A stretch of DNA of 64,000 nt from Kappaphycus alvarezii (taxonomy: Eukaryota; Rhodophyta; Florideophyceae; Gigartinales; Solieriaceae), in NCBI GenBank assembly GCA_002205965.3, contig NADL03000512.1:1736001-1800000 (forward strand). The letters are read 5' to 3'. Position 1 is the stretch's first letter; each line of letters opens with the position of its first letter. The position numbers and the translations under genes were made by a program. Positions 40,850 through 50,744 of the stretch are shown here, piece after piece. The notes beneath the pieces were generated by a model. The model was not told the origin of the DNA. It ran no database searches and saw only the letters and a list, made by a program, of their open reading frames with translations.

Positions 40850-41840
40850 ATGCCACGGCGTCGCGCCGTCATGACACCAACCACTTCTACAACCGTGCTG
40901 AAAAAAAGATGCGAGCACAGCCGCTATGTACGTCGATCTGAGCGCATATCATCTTCCTCCTTCTCAATCAATTTCAATGCACTAACAGATTCGTACAGCT
41001 TTTCTGTATTCCGCTTCCTGAAGCAGGATGTTCTGATGGATGAGACCTCTCAAATTCAGAAACCGATACACTGTTAGCCCTTTATTGGTTACCTGTGCTA
41101 TTCTTCGTCGTCTTACAAACCAGCTAGATGGCACAACATGAAAGTTATATTTGAGAGACATGCAGCGCAGCTTTTGGAGTCGTTTTGGGAAGGCCTGTAA
41201 GTGTTGATGGAGAGCAAGTAGCACCTTAAAATGGACGGAATAAGGGATGCATTAGTTGCGGAGAGAGCAGAGATGTACGCTATTGCAGTCAACGAAAAGT
41301 GTCACACCTTAGAAAACGTAGTTGGCTTTATAGTTTGGACTGTGATAGCCATTGCGCGTCCGTGTAAAGGCGTTGTGCAGCATGTGACATATAAAGGCCA
41401 CAAGAGAAAGCACGCGTTGAAATACCAAGCTGTCAAAACATTGGAAGGCCTTTTGTTGCATGCCTCCGGCCCTATGGAGTGTAGAAGACATGAATGGACT
41501 TTATACGTTAGAAGCGGCCTGGAAGAAACGCTTCCCTATATCACGTACGTCAACGGGCAGCAGTATGCCCTGTACGGCGATAGCGGGTACAGCAACAGGA
41601 CCTTTCTGAAAACACCCTACCAGGGATCACAGCTACGCCTTATCAACAAGCGTTGAATGTAGCTATGGCGAAGGGTAGAGTAACAGTGGAGTGGTACTTT
41701 AAAGAGTTCAAGCTGTGCTGATCTACTGTCGACTAAAAGAAGAAAGTGCGTACCAGACAGTCGCAGGACTGTACTGCTACTGTACGCGCCTTCTCTACTG
41801 TTGATCAACTTCCACAACTGCGTATACCTAAAAACTATTT
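40850..41840 (+). pseudogene. PIF/Harbinger-type DDE transposase, first Asp lost
   Basis: The best frame (41231-41656) reads NVVGFIVWTVIAIARP, GVVQHVTYKGHKRKHALKY, GPMECRRHEWTLYVRSGL, YALYGDSGYSNRTFLKTPY, then ends. Downstream in another frame VTVEWYFKEFKL supplies the Glu. This is the DDE layout of HARBI1-like transposases (GFIDGT, GDxGY, VEWxF). GFIVWT replaces GFIDGT, so the first Asp is gone. The upstream part (DSYSFSVFRFLKQDVL, then RWHNMKVIFERHAAQLL) fits the N-terminal region. The protein would excise and insert the element together with a Myb-like partner, which lies convergently at 42298-42936. Confidence 0.75.
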
Positions 41841-42297
41841 CGCAGTACTTTTGCTGCGCGCTGCCGTCACTAGAAATTTACGTAGCACACAAAGACTAGT
41901 AAAGATACCTTTTTCTGCTCGAGAGGCGTAGCACACGGAGCGCGCGAAGTGCGGGGCTCAACCTGAGACAACAAACGACAGAACACTAAAATCGAAGCTC
42001 GAAACGCAAGAGCAGTAAAATGAAGGGTTTACTTTCGCGCCTGCGTAAAGGCGTTCATGAGCAGCTTGAACTTTTCTAGTTCTAGTTTGTTGGGCGCCTC
42101 TTGCTCCTCTCGACACATAGCGCTTTACTTCTCCGTTATTTCTCCTTCGCAACTTTCTCTATTTCTATGCGCTCTAGCTCAAGCTGCGGACGCTCCCGTT
42201 ACAGCCAAATGTGCGCCAAATCTACCTCTTTAAGCTCCTTTCCGAACAGTACCATTTCGCCTATTGCATCTTTGTCGCGGCGCCTCGAAACGCGCCG

Positions 42298-42936
42298 TTA
42301 ATTCGCAGAAGGTGTCGGCTCCCCTTCCGACTCAAATTCTTTGCGACTACTTTTCTTGCGAAATAGCGAGCGCGCAACGAGTTCTTTCCCAATAAGTTCC
42401 TTTCTAACGTTGCGCTTTTCTTCCGCTACGGCAGCAGCCTTCTTCTTTCGGTCTATGCCTTCTCTCGCCTCCCTCATCATTCCAAGTAGTTCATGTAGCT
42501 CGCCTATCTCGCCCCCAACGCTCGACAATTTTCGTTTGGATGCGTCGCTGCGATCGAAGGTGTCCTGCGGTTTCTTAATTCGGTCTTAGATACGCTTGGC
42601 TGTCACTTTCTGAGACAGCTGCCGTTTGCGACTACCGAACTCTGCTGCTTTCCTTTATGGTTTGTTGATCTCGCCAAAACCCGCAATGTGGCCGTTAGCT
42701 GCTGAAACCTCTCTCGCAATGATGAGGTCATCTCGCGCAGTAAATTTTGGCCTACCGCCTGCCTTATTCGCGGGGGATCCAGGTTGCAGCGGCAGCTTAG
42801 GGGGTGTGGAGGGCTTTCGGGATGGAGGCATCAAAACAGGAAGGATTGCTATCGTTGCACTAGGCTTCTGGGGACGAACAGGTGGGCTTCGATCTGGACT
42901 AATTACCTTGGCCATCTTGCCGATGGTTGGTGCCAA
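42298..42936 (-). pseudogene. Myb/SANT-like DNA-binding partner of the Harbinger element
   Basis: The N-terminal frame (42655-42936) ends NKAGGRPKFTARDDLII, AREVSAANGHIAGFGEINK, a helix-rich start typical of Myb/SANT-like transposon proteins. The C-terminal frame (42298-42528) reads GGEIGELHELLGMMREAR, EEKRNVRKELIGKELVARS and a Ser/Glu tail, a long charged helix. The middle (TAKRI*DRIKKPQDTFD) contains a stop and a frameshift. PIF/Harbinger elements are known to encode such a second protein, which directs the transposase to the element ends and may aid nuclear import. It faces the transposase convergently. Confidence 0.65.
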
Positions 42937-42957
42937 TGGTTATTTACCATTGGCACC
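42929..42957. repeat. 11-bp perfect inverted repeat near the Harbinger right end
   Basis: GGTGCCAATGG pairs with CCATTGGCACC across TTATTTA. It lies just before the junction between the Myb-like gene and the lineage B RT-RLE copy. Confidence 0.8.
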
Positions 42958-42959
42958 TT

Positions 42960-44724
42960 TGCGGCGGTGGTAACAAGCACTCAGAGGCGCCAGAGAGGAG
43001 TATGATAGAAAGTAATCAGAGAGAAGTCGGGAGAGGACCTGACGGGCTTGCATGCCGTGCAGATAAAAGTTGAAACAAGAAACGAGATCGTGAAACTCTT
43101 GACTGGGAGGGGAATTACGGCGCCGAGCGGCGTGTGCGGCAAGGCGGCGAAAGAACTGAACGCCTTTGGGCCGGAGGGCAGCATATATGTCGATGCCAAT
43201 TGGAATAAGGAAAATATCGGAGGAACGGCAACTTCCGCGTAGTGTAAATGTTTGGACCGTTCGGCGAGTGCTGCTGTGGCGGCTCCGCACAGAATGCCCT
43301 GTTGGACTCGGGACTGGACGAAGATATGGGCTACATTAACATCCAAGGCGAGATTGCGGTGATCCAAAAAGTAAGCCCCTGGAATGTAAACGTCAACACG
43401 AAGTGCCGATGGCGAAGAAGCAGAGGTGGAGCTAGATGGAAGGGGGTTACCGAGTTGATGGACAGATCGAGAGAGAGGGAGCAAGGGAGCCAGGCAGGAG
43501 TGAGAGAGAATGCGAGAGAGCAGGAGAGATTGAGAAGGGTAAGAAGAGTGAGGGACCGAGAAGGAGAAATGAGAAAGAAAAAAGTGGTGAAGAGTTTTAC
43601 TCAGGTAGAAAGTGGGACAAAACGGGGCTTATATAGACTTCAAGTCGAGTTGACTGATCCTTTCTGTTGAGAGAAGGTATTTTCCAAAAGACATGTAGAC
43701 TAAGGTGAGTGTCTAACCCTAAAACTGCTTAAGCTGATCTAAAGTAGATCAGCTCAAGCTTACAGCACTTTACATTGCAGAAACTTAACGGTCAAGTTCT
43801 AGGTTGAACGTTAAAGTATAGTAATACCATTAAGCCTCTTTGCGAGTTGTCAGCTGTCAGAAAAAGGTAAAGAAGTGAAATTACACTAATACGAGTAGAG
43901 TGGTAAAGCCAACATCCTTGGAAAAGCGGTGCAGAGCATTGCGGAGGACATTATGATGGTGCGTCTGACCGTCTTCGAAGTTGAAAGTAAGAACGTACTT
44001 ACCGTCAAGATCGAGAAGCGGGCCACATTATTAGAGCGCCTTGAGCAGACGAGACTGCGTATGTTGCCAGGAAAGAGAGGCATGCAGAGATGGAGGGATA
44101 CAGCAACAACCTATGATTGCGTGGAGAGGTATGTGACACGGTGGGGTGAAGGAGAGTAGTGAACACAGAGCAAGAAGAGGCTTCGCAGGAAAAGAGCAAG
44201 CGGTCCCTGCTGGCCGCAGATGAAGGCTGTAAAAGGTGGTCAAACCTCGAAAAAAGCGGTTCAGACGTGATAGAGGATTGGAGGAGTTCATCAGGGACCG
44301 GAGCAGTGCAACGCTCGAAAAGAGCAGTGCTGTTCAGGGCAGAAAAAGTGATGGATGGCGGGTTGTGAGCAGAGAAACAGCTATAATGGAATTTGGTACT
44401 TGCACCTAGCACTATGCTAGATGCAAATGTACACAAAGATGGGATTTCCCACAAATCCTTCATACGGGGGTGAATGATGGGATAGTTTACTTTGTCGTCT
44501 GATACTTCTAGCGGGGGTAATCTAAACGGAGTTTGGACTGAAGGGATGGAGAAAACAGAAAATAATCTGCGCCTCGGTGTGACCCTGTGACTATATAGAG
44601 GGGCAAAGCAGGCGACGAGGCATGCCCCATTAGACAGTACAGTTTGCGCTTCGTGTCTATGCATGAGGGCCATTTTGGCTCTCGAGAAGCTCTCCGTTGC
44701 CCTCGTGTCCACTTTTGCTTCCAT
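42960..44724 (-). pseudogene. RT-RLE lineage B, endonuclease end (copy B2)
   Basis: On the minus strand the upstream part (44005-44724) reads LFERCTAPVPDELLQS, SSCSVFTTLLHPTVS and related blocks aligning with copy B3. The nuclease part (42981-43484) reads ALRVDVYIPGAYFLDHRN, LALDVNVAHIF and GAATAALAERSKHLHY. After a frameshift it reads GVQFFRRLAAHAARRR and FYLHGMQARQV. The R-x-D...D-V-N-V core is the restriction-like nuclease. A pyrimidine-rich low-complexity stretch at 43490-43640 (minus strand) has expanded within it. Frameshifts make it inactive. It adjoins the Harbinger element at about 42960. Confidence 0.6.
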
Positions 44725-44729
44725 TACCG

Positions 44730-46555
44730 CGACGAACGCGTATGCCTCAGGGTGCCATCCTCCCAGAACAGATCTCGGATTGGCACCAACCTCTACCTTC
44801 TCTGAGCAGGAAGTAGCCCTATGTACCTTGTAAGATTTCCAGATCGGGCTGAGCTCAATTGGAGGTTGAAGTTCCTGATTCAGGAATTCGGCCGGGCAAG
44901 GGGGCTAACAAAGGTAACGGCCAGGAACCATGAGATCGCATTGCTTGAAGTTCTAGGCACTGAAGATGTCCGACTCATGGCCTGTGCTCTACCGCAGAAT
45001 GGCGGACAGCTTTTGACAGATCGGCCGCTTATAATCGAACTTTAGCGTCATGATGAGCGATACGTTATCTGCCTTACTGACAGTGCAACAGGTGTTTTCC
45101 ATGATTGACAACATTTTCACGACGTTAAGGCCTGAGGCACGGTGCGTCCGGTGCAAACAACGGGACTTGGCAGTAGAATTGAAGACAAACAGAAAACTTT
45201 CTGGTAGGGATGTATATCCGTAGAAAATGTGTCGGCGTGAATTAAATCCAGTCTTTTACTCCTATTAAAGCTATCGAGGCTCTGAATGTTTTACGTCTAT
45301 GATATACAGTAAGTAGATTAGCCTGGACTATTTTGTTGATATCATCAGTCAGTGTTTTCTGTGAGGGTTTGTTGTTAGAACAGAAGGTACTGAATGGGAG
45401 ATTGGCATTAGAGTTGCAGGATTCTGCCCATTACCTGCGAGAATGCACTACCTCCCCCGCTTACGGAAGTAGATAAGGCTGATATGAAGGGTGGGAGGGA
45501 GGAACAATCCACAGAGATTTGACACCATAGATCTGGAAGCGAGGAAAGTAGCCGCGCTGATAGAGTTGGTTGATGTCAATCCAACGCCGAGTGATGACTT
45601 CTCCTCCTCCATGCGTTTCACTGCGAGTTGCAGCTCTCTGGAGATATGATGGTCTAGAACTCAACCGGTTAGAAGGAGTAGGTTAGTTTCCATCATTTCA
45701 TCGAAAAACATGGCTCCCTCTATCGCTGAAGGTGAGGAAATCAAACAGAGAAAGTAGCTGATCTTACAGACCTCAAAAGAGTTTCGACGCATCTGTAAAT
45801 CCTCACACTTGTCATCGAGCTCAGCAATGGCGGCACAAAACGGTTTAAAGGAGGCGATATGGTTCGTGAAGTACTCTTCCATGAAATTCTCTGCTCCGGT
45901 CGGGCCTTGATTACGACTGTTACTTCACAGTATTCTTGCGAGAGCTCAGACGGATACAAAAGTGTAACATTCTGTGGAGGTTGAGCGGGCCACTAAAGCT
46001 TTCATTTCGCCGAGTTAAGGTGCAAACCTCTTCTCCACGCGGCAACCAAGGTGAGTACCTCAATTGTTTTACGAAGGAGATCGTGCCGAGCAACGATGTA
46101 GGTGTTGTCCAAAAACAATATATGAATCAAGATTTAAGCTAGGTCTTCCTCGTCTGCAGTTTTAAAACGAAGCACCGTCATACGAATGGACAGTACAGTG
46201 TTTTAGCTCAAAACCGGTCATTGCCGCAAATTCCAGTTTCCTTCATCCCGAGATCTACTCTTTCCCTCTCCTACTTTGAACCAAGTCTTCTACCTTTTAT
46301 TTCAAAAAAAGAAATTCCTAAGGCCTATTTGTTTACGAATCCGAAATTACTGTACGGCTCAATTTTCTATTTTCGTATAAAGAATATTAGTCCCCCTGTT
46401 TCGAAAGAATCATTTCGATTCGAGATCCGATTCGCACCCCAAGTTCAGTTCCGATTTTAATCAAGCAGATATTTTATTATTGCCCTAAATGAATGCAAAT
46501 TCAAAGCTGCAAAAATGCCTCCCATTTCTATTTCGCTCAAGATCGTGAAAGTTTT
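44730..46555. other. Unassigned stretch with short frames
   Basis: 44821-45045 (+) (MYLVRFPDRAELNWRLKF) and 45661-45882 (-) (MEEYFTNHIASFKPFC, AELDDKCEDLQMRRN) look mildly protein-like. The second could be a gag fragment, but no diagnostic motif is present. No named repeat was recognised. Confidence 0.35.
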
Positions 46556-46563
46556 CGAATTTT

Positions 46564-47186
46564 ATGTATTTAAAGTTAAGTTGTAACATAGTTGAATCAA
46601 CACCTCTGCCATCAACCGCTCCATCCGCTCAATCATTTTGTTCTCAACGTGGGCAATATCCACCCGTCCCGTACTATTGCAAAATCTACCAGGATCCGCC
46701 TTCCCATCAACACCTAGATTGGATGACCAATGTGCTATTTGAAAAGGAGGATTTCTGCAGAAAGATGGACAAGGAAAATGTTCGTGATTGAGTTCGTCGT
46801 CAATTTACGGTGGTAGAAGAGGAAACAGAAAAAACAGAATATTCAGAAAAAACAGAGGTCGCGTAGGGAGCTGAGGTGGATGTGGAGATATCCGAAGATG
46901 AAGAAGACTGGGTGGATCCATTGGAGCCACTAGTGTACAATCGTGAAAGATTCCTGCAGGGAAGGGAGGGAAGGGTAAGTGTTCAATCTTAATTAAGAAC
47001 TCCTCGGTTGGGGATGGAACGAAATTTCAGGGCCGTAAGGAGGAATTAGAGGACCGCCATATGTCCGGGAAAACTATCTACCATTCTAGGTTGTTCGACA
47101 GAATTTGTGGGGACTTCATTGGACGTATGGATATTATTGGGGAATTGTTTGGCTCTTATTTCGAGAATGGAGATTTGGAGGAGTAG
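46564..47186 (+). pseudogene. Acidic gene, copy D (decayed)
   Basis: The end of the reading aligns with copies A and C: FDRICGDFIGRMDIIGEL, then a Gly-Ser pair and an acidic end before the TAG at 47184-47186, compared with FADIC..CL..MDIL.EL.GSD. Earlier EDWVDPLEPLVYNRE aligns with SIDPWELLVHN of copy C. The region between holds acidic codons with several stops and frameshifts. The tail that follows keeps the AAGTTG.....CAACTT hairpin at 47365-47381. It is an old copy of the family. Confidence 0.6.
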
Positions 47187-47400
47187 ATGCGGATATCTAT
47201 AATGACAGTATCTACTGGTAGTCTTTCCAGTCAACAAGATTCCTATTGATTCGTTTTATGTAATTTAGTACGTTTGTGTTAGACTTATGTGTAGCCGAAA
47301 AGTCTTTGTTAGCGGTGTGAATCAAGTTGTGAGACAATTTGAAGTGGATTCTTAAAAAGTTCAGAAGTTGAAAGTCAACTTACGCCAGTATCTGAGCAGA
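47187..47400 (+). repeat. Tail of acidic-gene copy D
   Basis: Diverged but recognisable 3' tail: AGACTTATGTGTAGCCGAAA corresponds to the GACTTTAGGGGTAGCCAAAA block of the other copies, followed by both hairpins (first decayed, second with intact arms at 47365-47381). Confidence 0.6.
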
Positions 47401-47404
47401 AATG

Positions 47405-48270
47405 GTTGAACCTAGATGCTTTTTATACAATTGAAGACCCTTGAAGTGTCCTTATGTACCTCATTTTTTTACCCGAAACTATACTTTGGAAGCGCCTTTG
47501 TCGCTCTTATCCCTTGAGTTCTGAAATATTTGATTCTAAGAAACGTATTCCGGCCGACTTACTACTTTAAATCCCCTCACGTCTCGCCATAGACTAGAGA
47601 CATTTTTCTACCTGTGGTTACTGTACCTAATTTCCCATCAGTGTCTTTATCGCTGCCGTTCTCGGTCTCAGTGCCTGAGCCTTTTCTATCTTGCCTATGT
47701 TTGCGCATTAGTGCATTAGATCTGCAGAGCTTTTTACTTGACAATTATCAATTTTTGGTTTTGGAATATTTCACAGTGTAACAAATTATGTTTTGTAAAC
47801 TTTGGGCAACCCTCTCGCTCTCTCAGGCTCGCCGCAAAGCCAATTACGCCATTGCAATACAATATCTGAGCTAGTGAAACACTGATAATGATAGAATAAA
47901 ATGGGATTTTTTGGAAGGAAACAGGTCTGCAGGAGAAAAATATACTGACTTACGTAGTAGTTTATTGGAATTGTGAGAAAAAGTGTAGTTAAATGCTCAT
48001 TAATTAGCTTCTTGTGGGCGTATATGATGAAATTGTGTACAATATGGCATTTATTCCACGTACGTTACCATTCAGTAAAATGAAAATCAGTCACGCTACG
48101 AATTTGGAACATTTTTGTTTTGTTTTCTCCTTTTACACTTGTTGAATCCCAACAGAGCTGGATCCATGCCTGCGCAAACTATACCACAGAAATTTGCACT
48201 CGGACGCATAACAGGTGCTTAGTGACGTTGCAGGGAATGTTTCTGTGAAAAAAAATTAGAGCTATGGAAT
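47405..48270. other. Unassigned stretch
   Basis: No gene or repeat family member recognised. Confidence 0.4.
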
Positions 48271-48280
48271 TTCTCAGGGG

Positions 48281-48470
48281 ATTTGACGTAAAGCCACGCT
48301 GCAGCATCCGTCATTTCCGATTCGGCCTGCTTGATGGCTGGCCATAAGATACACGTTTAGGGAGCTTACAGTTTCTGAGTACCTTTTAAAATCTATTTTA
48401 GTTGTTTGTAGTACCTTGGGATAGAGTTGGGTACATATTACAAGCGTTAAAGACAAAAAGCTTCCTTTTT
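48281..48470 (+). repeat. Family C repeat, copy 11 (old, near full length)
   Basis: GGGGATTTGACGTAAAGCC, then GATTCGGCCTGCTTGATGGC and TTGTAGTACCTTGGGATAG match the family at lower identity. The 3' end is diverged. Confidence 0.65.
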
Positions 48471-48474
48471 TTCC

Positions 48475-49025
48475 GCTTCTGTCATTCCCAGGGTTATAAA
48501 ATTTTCAACCGATATATTCTCGCTAAATTTTTTGTCTTTCATTGTCCATTGTAAAATGTAGTTTCATGCTCCAGTAGCTTTGGTTGAGTAAGGCTGAGTA
48601 CTTTAGATACAGTAATTTTCTCGCTCAAAGACATGCCATTCAAGTCTTGAACTGAAAGTTTCTACTATTTTTGTCTGTAGCTATCCTTGCCGGGAAAATC
48701 AGAGGGTTCATTTACCATAAATGATATGTCAGTTGAAACTGAGCGAGTGGCTGCCGAGACAATGTAAAACTTTTATTCCTATGTAAATATACGTGAGAGA
48801 GATGAATTGGCGTGCATGAGATTCGCAGCGCCCTTTGTCCCCAAACTGAAGTTTTTGTAGAGAAATAGTTGTAAGTATAGCTGTAAAAAAACAAAGAGGT
48901 GGATAAGGGCGAATAGATAAAGGGGCTATAATTAAGTCTGGAACCGGCCGTTTAAAGCACCCGAAGCACATATCTTCAATAGATAGAAATAAATGCATCG
49001 CTTTATTGGGTTTATTCATCAAGGT
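48475..49025. other. Unassigned stretch
   Basis: No supported gene. Frames at 48712-49034 (-) show no recognisable motif. Confidence 0.4.
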
Positions 49026-49340
49026 TTTCCTCAACTTGCTTCACATCTCCTAGTCGAGGCAGTTTGCTCAGTTTAAATACACTTTTGAGCTAAATATTAA
49101 GTACAAAATATATTTAATAAATAAAAAATGCAGCAATGGAAATACTTAGGAAGAAAAAGACTGACAGTAGATAATTTCAAGATAAAAATCGATCTATAAT
49201 ACTCAAAATCAATATCTCTAAGTTAAATCCAAGAAATTAATCCAGACTCTCTATGCATCGAAAATGACCCTAACATTCTCTCAAACGGTTCACAATCGTA
49301 GGTAGCCTCCTCAGACATATATCAAAACTCTAATCACTCT
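49026..49340 (-). pseudogene. Acidic-gene fragment, copy E (C-terminus and tail)
   Basis: At 49030-49090 the tail is recognisable (CTCAACTTGCTTCACATCTCC and GCAGTTTGCTCAGTTTAAA, compared with copy A). At 49220-49335 the minus-strand reading gives MSEEATYDCEPFERMLGSF, aligning with ISQEGIESYEPFADIC of copy A at both DNA and protein level. Nothing upstream of this part can be aligned. It lies back to back with copy C. Confidence 0.5.
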
Positions 49341-49490
49341 GATGTGCGCAAAATTCGCTCACGAAAAGAAAATCTAGAAGAGGACCAAATTTGGATACAG
49401 TATCGGAATTTGGAAGATATTTTTACAGTTTCTGAATTTGCAAGATATTTTTAATTGGGATGAGTGTGGCAAAATCATGGGTCGATTTTT

Positions 49491-49498
49491 TATTTATA
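49491..49498 (+). promoter_or_regulatory. TATA-like box upstream of acidic gene C
   Basis: TATTTATA followed by GGCACGG lies 143 bp before the ATG at 49641. It corresponds to the TATTTAAA of copies A and B. Confidence 0.4.
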
Positions 49499-49640
49499 GG
49501 CACGGTGTCATTAATATATGACATTATTGTACACGTCCAAGGTCCTCATACTTTTCGAAGACATCGCAGTATCTAAAGTTCGAAATCGACGTCGTTGAGC
49601 AACCCCCCGCCATCAACTACCCCATCGGCTTACCCTTCTT

Positions 49641-50288
49641 TTGGCCCTTAACATAACCAACCTCCGCCCTTCCCTCACCATCACCACGTCATCCCGAGGC
49701 CGTCGTCCACTCAACGCTTTGGCCCTGATGGCAAATGGTCCAACTGACTACGATGATTACTGTATAGGGTTGGACCGGGAACGCGTTCAGGAGTGGGTCT
49801 GCCGTAACTGCTTCGAGCAGGCAGAAGAGGAGGATGAGGAGGAGAGAGGAGAGGAGCTGCAGGTGGAAGAGGAAGAAGAGGAAGAAGAGGAAGAAGAGGA
49901 GGATGAAGAGGATGAAGAGGAGAACTCGATAGACCCGTGGGAGCTACTAGTGCACAACAGTGGGGGAGCTCTTATAGAGAACGAAGGGGAGACTGAGGGA
50001 GTAATTGTGATCTCTGACTCTTCTGAAGAAGATGAAGAGAGGAGTGAAGAGGAGGAAGAGGGGGATGAGGGGGAGGGAAACATGGAAAGTGCTGGATTAG
50101 TGGGGAAGGGGCCCGAAAATATGGACCAGGTGGTTCCGAATCTATAACTGGATGTGGGCGTCCTCAGTGGTCTAGATATTTCGCAGGAGGCAATGGAGAA
50201 TTCTAAGCCGTTCGCAGATATTTGTGTGAACTGCCTGGGTGAGATGGATATTTTGGGGGAACTTTTTGGCTCTGATATAGAGGAGTAA
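49641..50288 (+). pseudogene. Acidic gene, copy C (one in-frame stop)
   Basis: The first open part is 168 residues, MALNITNLRPSLTITTSS, then ALMANGPTDYDDYCIGLD and VQEWVCRNCFEQAEEEDE, followed by a very long Glu/Asp run (about residues 55-95) and a second acidic block (VIVISDSSEEDEE). IDPWELLVHN lies between them. After TAA at 50145-50147 the same frame continues VGVLSGLDISQEAM, FADICVNCLGEMDILGEL and ends at 50286-50288. In copy A the stop codon position is Glu, so a GAA to TAA change is likely. The ISDSSEEDEE segment resembles SUMO-interaction or acidic activation motifs, but this is speculative. Confidence 0.6.
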
Positions 50289-50404
50289 GATATTAAGGAA
50301 AGAATCTAGATATTTATCCTGATAGTATCTGCTGTTAGTCTTTCTCGTTCACACGATTCCATTTGATGCTCGTTGTGGTTCTTAGTATGTTTCTGTGAGA
50401 CTTT

Positions 50405-50740
50405 AGGGTTATCCAAAAAGTTTATCTAAGCTGAGTAAACTGCTTCCTCTTGTGGAGGTCAAGCAAGTTGGCAGACAACTTCAAGTCAAGTCCCGGGTAG
50501 TACGGAGTTGAGAGTCAACTCCAGATCCAAGAAAATTTTTCCTACGCTGGGTACAGAGTATCAGTGGTAGACCCTACCCCTTCCATACTTGGTTGTAGCC
50601 CTCTCAACTCTCTTCTATAAACATTCCTTTTTGTTCGTTCAACTGTACCACGGTAGCACTTTTGTCGCTCGGAACACATGCTTCTGGGGGTAGTTGGTTC
50701 TGAGTACCTCTTCTCCTAACGATTTACCGCTATCAAGACG
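50405..50740 (+). repeat. Tail of acidic-gene copy C with covarying hairpin
   Basis: Contains hairpin 1 (AAGTTG.....CAACTT, 50465-50481) and hairpin 2 (GGAGTTG.....CAACTCC, 50514-50532). In A and T3 hairpin 2 is GAAGTTG.....CAACTTC, so both partners of one base pair have changed. The 3' end reads CGATTTACCGCTATCA at about 50725-50740. Confidence 0.75.
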
Positions 50741-50744
50741 CACC

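Noticed and set aside
43248-43670. Plus-strand frames rich in Arg and Glu
   Set aside because: They are antisense to RT-RLE copy B2 and its pyrimidine-rich tract. The minus-strand reading has the homologues.
49787-50083. Long Ser-rich frame on the minus strand opposite acidic gene C
   Set aside because: It is the antisense shadow of the Glu/Asp codon runs (GAG/GAA read as CTC/TTC), with no independent support.
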